Below, one piece after another: positions 60,201 to 64,000 of a DNA stretch of 64,000 nt. The translations under genes and the position numbers were made by a program. This DNA is from JAUVKT01 sp942491535 (GTDB lineage Bacteria; Bacteroidota; Bacteroidia; Bacteroidales; VadinHA17). Position 1 is the stretch's first letter. Every line of letters starts with the position of its first letter. The stretch spans positions 62,001 through 126,000 of the forward strand of contig CALOBV010000020.1 in the NCBI GenBank assembly GCA_942491535.1, written 5' to 3'. A model generated the notes under the pieces. That model was not told where the DNA came from, made no database searches, and was given only the letters and a program-made list of their open reading frames with translations.

Positions 60201-61520
60201 ATGACAACAAAAGAAAAATATGATCTTGCGAAATGGGCAATGAAGACAGCTCTCGAAAAAGGAGCCCAGGAAGTAAGTGTAAATATATTTAGTGGCGTTA
60301 GCAGCAGCGTTGAGGTAAGAGATGATAAGATTGATAAACTCGAACAGGCCAACCAGGAGGGAATGTCTGTCAGGCTAATGGTCGACAAGAAATACTCTGT
60401 GCATTCAACAAACAGGCTGAGCAACAGGAATGAACTGGCAAGATTTATTGAGGAAGCCATTGCCGGAACAAGATATCTTTCTGAAGATGAGTACAGAACA
60501 CTTCCCGACCCGTCTCTCTATTATAAGGGCGGTGGACCTGAGCTTGCAACATATGACTCAGATTTTGAGAAAATAAACCCCCGGGATAAAATTGATGCCG
60601 CCTATGCCGTCGAAAAAGAGATATCCGGAACAGATGACCTGATTATTTCTGTTACAGCAAGCTACTCAGATGGCATGAGTAGCAGTGTAATGGTTACCAG
60701 TAACGGGTTTGAGGGAGATACATCAAATTCATATTACGGAATTTATGCATCTGTGTCGGTTGACGGCGGCGAAGCCAGGCCCCAGTCAGGATGGTCGGAA
60801 AGCTCAGTGTTTTATAATAAACTTAAATATAAGGGAATTGCACAAACGGCATTATCCCGGGCAAAAAGAAAAATTGGCCAGAAAAAAATATCATCAGGTA
60901 AAATGACAATGGTTGTTGAAAACAGGCTGGGCGGACAATTACTCGGACCCCTTATTTCTGCACTTAACGGCTCTGCAATACAACAAAAAAACTCCTTCCT
61001 GATTGATTGCCTGGGCAAAGAGATTGGCTCAGAAAAGCTAACAATTATTGACGACCCCTTTATCGTCTCCGGCAGGGGATCAAAGCTCTTTGATAACGAG
61101 GGATTGGCTCTTTCAAAGAGAAGCATATTCGAAAAGGGTGTTTTGAAAGGCTATTATATCGATACCTATTATGGAAAAAAGCTGGGCATGGCACCCACAT
61201 CAGGAAGTACAAGTAATCTTGTTTTAAGCATGGGAGACAGAAGCCATGCAGAGATTATTTCCACGATCAAAAGAGGTATTCTTATTACAGGCTTCAATGG
61301 TGGTAACACCAACGGAGCAACGGGTGATTTTTCTTATGGAATAGAAGGATTCCTGATTGAAAACGGCAAAGAAATAAAGCCGGTTTCAGAAATGAATATA
61401 ACGGGAAATATGAAAAATCTCTGGATGAATCTTGTCGAAACCGGAAATGATGCATATGAAAATTCATCATGGAGAACACCAACACTTGTCTTTGAAGCAG
61501 TTGATTTCAGCGGATTATAA
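60201..61520 (+). CDS. PmbA/TldE-family peptidase partner
   Basis: 439 residues from ATG 60201 (the open frame reaches 60144 but with a poor start). No HExxxH motif is present, as expected for the non-catalytic TldE/PmbA subunit. Conserved stretches include SVEVRDDKIDKLEQANQEGMSVRLMV and the glycine-rich GSTSNLVLSMG region. Unlike the TldD gene product, it has no signal sequence, so if the two pair, one compartment must be wrong or the signal is not used. Confidence 0.88.
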   Translation: MTTKEKYDLAKWAMKTALEKGAQEVSVNIFSGVSSSVEVRDDKIDKLEQANQEGMSVRLMVDKKYSVHSTNRLSNRNELARFIEEAIAGTRYLSEDEYRTLPDPSLYYKGGGPELATYDSDFEKINPRDKIDAAYAVEKEISGTDDLIISVTASYSDGMSSSVMVTSNGFEGDTSNSYYGIYASVSVDGGEARPQSGWSESSVFYNKLKYKGIAQTALSRAKRKIGQKKISSGKMTMVVENRLGGQLLGPLISALNGSAIQQKNSFLIDCLGKEIGSEKLTIIDDPFIVSGRGSKLFDNEGLALSKRSIFEKGVLKGYYIDTYYGKKLGMAPTSGSTSNLVLSMGDRSHAEIISTIKRGILITGFNGGNTNGATGDFSYGIEGFLIENGKEIKPVSEMNITGNMKNLWMNLVETGNDAYENSSWRTPTLVFEAVDFSGL

Positions 61521-61544
61521 AATTATCTTACCTTACATAAGAGC

Positions 61545-61580
61545 GGGGTGTTTACCCCAGAGGGGGACATGTTGTCCCCC
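61545..61580 (+). terminator. Tandem hairpins, probable terminator after the tldD/pmbA pair
   Basis: GGGGT-GTTT-ACCCC (61545-61558) and GGGGGACA-TGT-TGTCCCCC (61562-61580) form two short stems in a row, the second with 8 perfect base pairs followed by TTATAATAAAA. They lie 24 bp after the pmbA stop and 18 bp before the next ATG. The uridine tract is poor, so termination may be only partial. Confidence 0.5.
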
Positions 61581-61598
61581 TTATAATAAAACCAGATT

Positions 61599-62270
61599 AT
61601 GAACAGAACAGCAATCGTTTTTGGAGCCAGTGGACTTATCGGAAGATATCTTGTAGAAGAGCTTATTCAGAATATGCGATATTCTTCTATTAAAGTCTTT
61701 ACCCGACGTAAATTGGATATAGAACATATAAAAGTTATTGAGCATATTGTTGATGTTGAAAATGTTGAGACCTATGCTGACCAGATTCGTGGCGATGATC
61801 TGTTTATTTGTCTCGGAACAACGAGAAAAAAGACATCCTCAATTGCCAGATATGAGCAAATAGACAGGGATATGCCGGTAAATATTGCCAGGGTATCTCT
61901 GGAAAAAGGAGTAAACAGGGTGGCCGTTGTATCTTCGCTGGGCGCTAATGCAGCATCAAAGTCTTATTATCCCAGGATTAAGGGAGAAATGGAGGCAGGT
62001 ATTTTAAATCTGGCTTTTAAAACTATAATTATTGCTAGGCCATCTTTACTCCTGGGAAAAAGATCAGAGTTCAGGTTTGGAGAAAAACTGGCTACAGTTT
62101 TTATGAAAACCTTTGCTTTTATTTTCAGGGCTAAGCTCGGAGTTTATAGGGCAATTGAAGGTAGAGACGTAGCACGGGCTATGATTAAACTGATTGTCAT
62201 GGAGGGTTCTAAAAGAATTGTCCTGTCCGACGAGCTCAGGGAACTTGCCCTGAGACATGATAACGAATAA
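61599..62270 (+). CDS. NAD(P)-binding Rossmann oxidoreductase (HTATIP2/YwnB-like)
   Basis: 223 residues. The start AIVFGASGLIGRYLVEELI is a TGxxGxxG-type nucleotide-binding loop (GASGLIG), with DDLFICLGTTRKKTSSIARYEQID and RVAVVSSLGANAASKSYYPRIKGEMEAGIL that carries the SSLGAN and Tyr-Lys region. It belongs to the atypical short-chain dehydrogenase or epimerase-like group of NmrA/HTATIP2 proteins; the substrate is unknown. Confidence 0.8.
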   Translation: MNRTAIVFGASGLIGRYLVEELIQNMRYSSIKVFTRRKLDIEHIKVIEHIVDVENVETYADQIRGDDLFICLGTTRKKTSSIARYEQIDRDMPVNIARVSLEKGVNRVAVVSSLGANAASKSYYPRIKGEMEAGILNLAFKTIIIARPSLLLGKRSEFRFGEKLATVFMKTFAFIFRAKLGVYRAIEGRDVARAMIKLIVMEGSKRIVLSDELRELALRHDNE

Positions 62271-62296
62271 AGAAATAATTACTAAAACCATATATT

Positions 62297-62734
62297 ATGA
62301 AAAACTTGAACCGTTTTCTAGTATTTTGTACCTTGTTTGTTGTAGCAATAAATCCGGCCTTAAAAGCCCAGGAAGAAAATGAGGGACACAAAATGAAATC
62401 AGAAAAACTTGTTGTTGTTTGGACCAGCGGTGATATTGAAGTAGCCGAAAAGATGGTTTTTATGTATGTATATAACGCCAATAAAGCCGGGTGGTTTGAT
62501 GAAGTAAGCTTTATTGTTTGGGGTCCTTCGGCTAAACTGCTTGTTGAGAACGAGAAGCTTAAGGCAGAGGTGAAAAAGATGATTGAAGCCGGAATCAAGG
62601 TCGAAGCCTGCATCGCATGTGCAAGAATGTATGATGTCGAAAATGATCTTAAGGAACTTGGTATTGATGTAAAAGGAATGGGCGTTCCGCTTTCTGATTA
62701 TCTGAAAAATGGCTATAAGGCGTTAACGTTCTAA
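62297..62734 (+). CDS. Secreted DsrE-family protein
   Basis: 145 residues with a signal peptide (residues 1-24, NPALKAQ); an ATG at residue 34 would give a cytosolic form starting MKSEKL. The DsrE/DsrF fold has KLVVVWTSGDIEVAEKMVFMYVYNA, VSFIVWGPSAKLL and VEACIACARMY with two Cys in the loop that holds the reactive Cys in DsrE proteins. A sulphur-carrier role in the periplasm is inferred by family. Confidence 0.8.
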   Translation: MKNLNRFLVFCTLFVVAINPALKAQEENEGHKMKSEKLVVVWTSGDIEVAEKMVFMYVYNANKAGWFDEVSFIVWGPSAKLLVENEKLKAEVKKMIEAGIKVEACIACARMYDVENDLKELGIDVKGMGVPLSDYLKNGYKALTF

Positions 62735-62835
62735 CTTTTTACCCCTTTTCACCGATTAACTTGCCCCGTTTATCTAATACCCTTTGCCTTTAGTCTTGTT
62801 TTTCCTATTTTTGGTGTTCACTAATATTACAGATT

Positions 62836-63399
62836 ATGACCGGATTAATAATTATAATAGTTGTTGTCGCGCTAATAATACTCTTCCTTATATCGGCTTA
62901 TAACAGGCTGGTAAGATTGCGTAACAACAGAGAAAATGCCTTTGCTGATATTGATGTTCAGCTCAGGCAGAGACACGACCTTATCCCAACTCTTATTGAG
63001 ACTGTTAAGGGATATATGAAGCACGAAAGGGAACTTCTTACTGAAGTTACCAATGCAAGGGCAAAGGCCATGAGTGCCGGATCTATTAATGAAAAAATTG
63101 CGGCAGAGTCTCAACTGTCAAGCGCTCTTGGTGGAATACAGGTTGCCGTGGAAGCCTATCCTGACCTTAAGGCAAGTCAGAATTTTTTAAATCTGCAGGA
63201 AGAAATATCAGATGTTGAAAATAAACTGGCAGCGGTAAGAAGATTCTTTAATTCAGCAACAAGAGAATTGAATGTCTCTGTTGAATCTTTCCCGTCAAAT
63301 ATAGTGGCCGGGATGTTCGGCTTTAAAAGGGAGCCAATGTTTGATCTTGGCGATAAGCGTGAGACCATGGAAGAGCCACCTAAGGTGAGTTTTGAATAA
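62836..63399 (+). CDS. LemA-family protein
   Basis: 187 residues. An N-terminal membrane helix (residues 2-22, IIIIVVVALIILFLISAYN) is followed by a cytoplasmic or periplasmic four-helix bundle with YNRLVRLRNNRENAFADIDVQLRQRHDLIPTLIETVKGYMKHERELL, the family signature, and FFNSATRELNVSVESFPSNIVAGMFGF at the end. Its gene precedes the HtpX-like protease with a 9-bp gap, an order common to LemA-HtpX pairs. Confidence 0.92.
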   Translation: MTGLIIIIVVVALIILFLISAYNRLVRLRNNRENAFADIDVQLRQRHDLIPTLIETVKGYMKHERELLTEVTNARAKAMSAGSINEKIAAESQLSSALGGIQVAVEAYPDLKASQNFLNLQEEISDVENKLAAVRRFFNSATRELNVSVESFPSNIVAGMFGFKREPMFDLGDKRETMEEPPKVSFE

Positions 63400-63408
63400 G
63401 AAGAAACA

Positions 63409-64000
63409 ATGAAATATCTAGGCCTTCAGCGACAGATCTGGAGAAACAATGCCCGCTCGATAATATTGCTGGTAATGTTTCCACTGGTTTTTATTGCACT
63501 TGTATTTGTGTTTTATTTTCTGTTTGATTTTTTCCAGGAAGAGGATGTAATTCTGGATCCTGTTCAGAGTTCTTTCAGGACTATCCCGTTCGTGGCGGTA
63601 TTCGTTGGTATCTGGTTTATTATTGCATGGTTTTCTCACAGCTCGATGATAAATAAGGCAACCGGATCAAGACCTCTTGAGAGAAAAGAAAATAAGAGAG
63701 TTTATAACCTGGTTGAGAACCTTGCCATAACGGCAGGTATGTCCATGCCGAAAGTAAATATAATTGAGGACGATAGCCTTAATGCATTTGCCAGTGGCTT
63801 AAACAATAAGTCATATACAATATCACTCTCGAGAGGCATAATAAATAAGCTAAACGACGATGAGCTCGAGGGAGTAATAGCCCATGAGCTTACACATATC
63901 AGAAACAGGGATGTAAGACTATTAATTGTTTCAATAGTATTTGTGGGAATATTTGCCTTTGTCACACAGGCCCTGATGAGAACATTTATGTATGGAGGAG
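63409..64000 (+). CDS. HtpX-like M48 zinc metallopeptidase (3' partial)
   Basis: 197 residues visible, cut by the window end. Two membrane helices near residues 17-43 and 62-82 precede the zinc motif HELTHIRNRD (His159-Glu-x-x-His163) and a further hydrophobic stretch. This is the HtpX-type membrane protease that degrades damaged membrane proteins. It directly follows lemA. Confidence 0.9.
   Translation, partial: MKYLGLQRQIWRNNARSIILLVMFPLVFIALVFVFYFLFDFFQEEDVILDPVQSSFRTIPFVAVFVGIWFIIAWFSHSSMINKATGSRPLERKENKRVYNLVENLAITAGMSMPKVNIIEDDSLNAFASGLNNKSYTISLSRGIINKLNDDELEGVIAHELTHIRNRDVRLLIVSIVFVGIFAFVTQALMRTFMYGG

Noticed and set aside
1..64000. Insertion sequences, phage genes, integrases or att sites
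   Set aside because: No transposase, integrase or terminal inverted repeat pair was seen in either strand, despite the two pseudogenes and the resistance block.

Overview
The window comes from an AT-rich member of the Bacteroidota, most likely Bacteroidales/Marinilabiliales-like. I base this on family content (DUF4292 lipoprotein, TlpA/DUF4369 lipoprotein, a CzcA-TolC fusion, YwqK/MORN-type repeat protein, CreD cluster, a PurF paralogue starting MSGFFG), on weak Shine-Dalgarno signals, and on promoters of the Bacteroidota TTTG/TAnnTTTG type. No rRNA, tRNA, CRISPR array, phage or intact insertion sequence was seen.

Region 1 (1-7.8 kb) is a metal and metalloid resistance block on the + strand. 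It holds the end of a CzcA/CusA pump fused to a TolC-like domain, its CusB-like adaptor, a secreted alpha/beta hydrolase, then an arsenic operon: ArsR, a small CxxC thioredoxin-like protein, an ArsF-family secreted thioredoxin-fold protein, an ArsG/CcdA-like membrane protein, the ArsP permease and thioredoxin-type ArsC. Two matching 18-bp GTTCG...CGAAC palindromes, one on the -7 box of a near-ideal promoter, look like the ArsR operators. ArsP and ArsC are separated by about 300 bp of 8-bp tandem repeats.

Region 2 (7.9-19.8 kb) is mostly on the - strand: a broken DUF1295 gene, a lipid-type cluster (CrtI-like oxidoreductase, GNAT-like protein, acyl-CoA synthetase), a Crp/Fnr regulator, redox proteins, pdxH, and a whole M16 peptidase gene that has decayed through many frameshifts.

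Region 3 (20-34.9 kb) has a clan GH-D-like glycosidase, a thioesterase, an amidophosphoribosyltransferase lacking the usual Cys nucleophile, hemW, an Rrf2 regulator, rpiB, nadA, a MORN-type repeat protein, ruvB, a Crp/Fnr and OsmC divergent pair, pheS and a cyclophilin lipoprotein. A 480-bp, very AT-rich gap between rpiB (-) and nadA (+) has DnaA-box-like 9-mers and is a tentative origin candidate.

Region 4 (34.9-49.5 kb) is one long + strand housekeeping run: patatin/BamA protein, flippase, dut, TPR lipoprotein, DUF4292, EnvC-like, RsbW-like kinase, ybeY, mnmG, adenine deaminase and uvrC. A perfect GTTNCACGTGNAAC parS core lies between mnmG and ade, preceded by a 7-bp tandem array.

Region 5 (49.6-64 kb) has an amidase, a TlpA-like lipoprotein, polyprenyl synthase, ArsR, lspA, a CreD/HTH_34 cluster with a repeated palindromic operator, an E2-like acyltransferase, a TldD/PmbA pair (TldD with an export-like N-terminus), DsrE, LemA and the start of an HtpX-like M48 protease.
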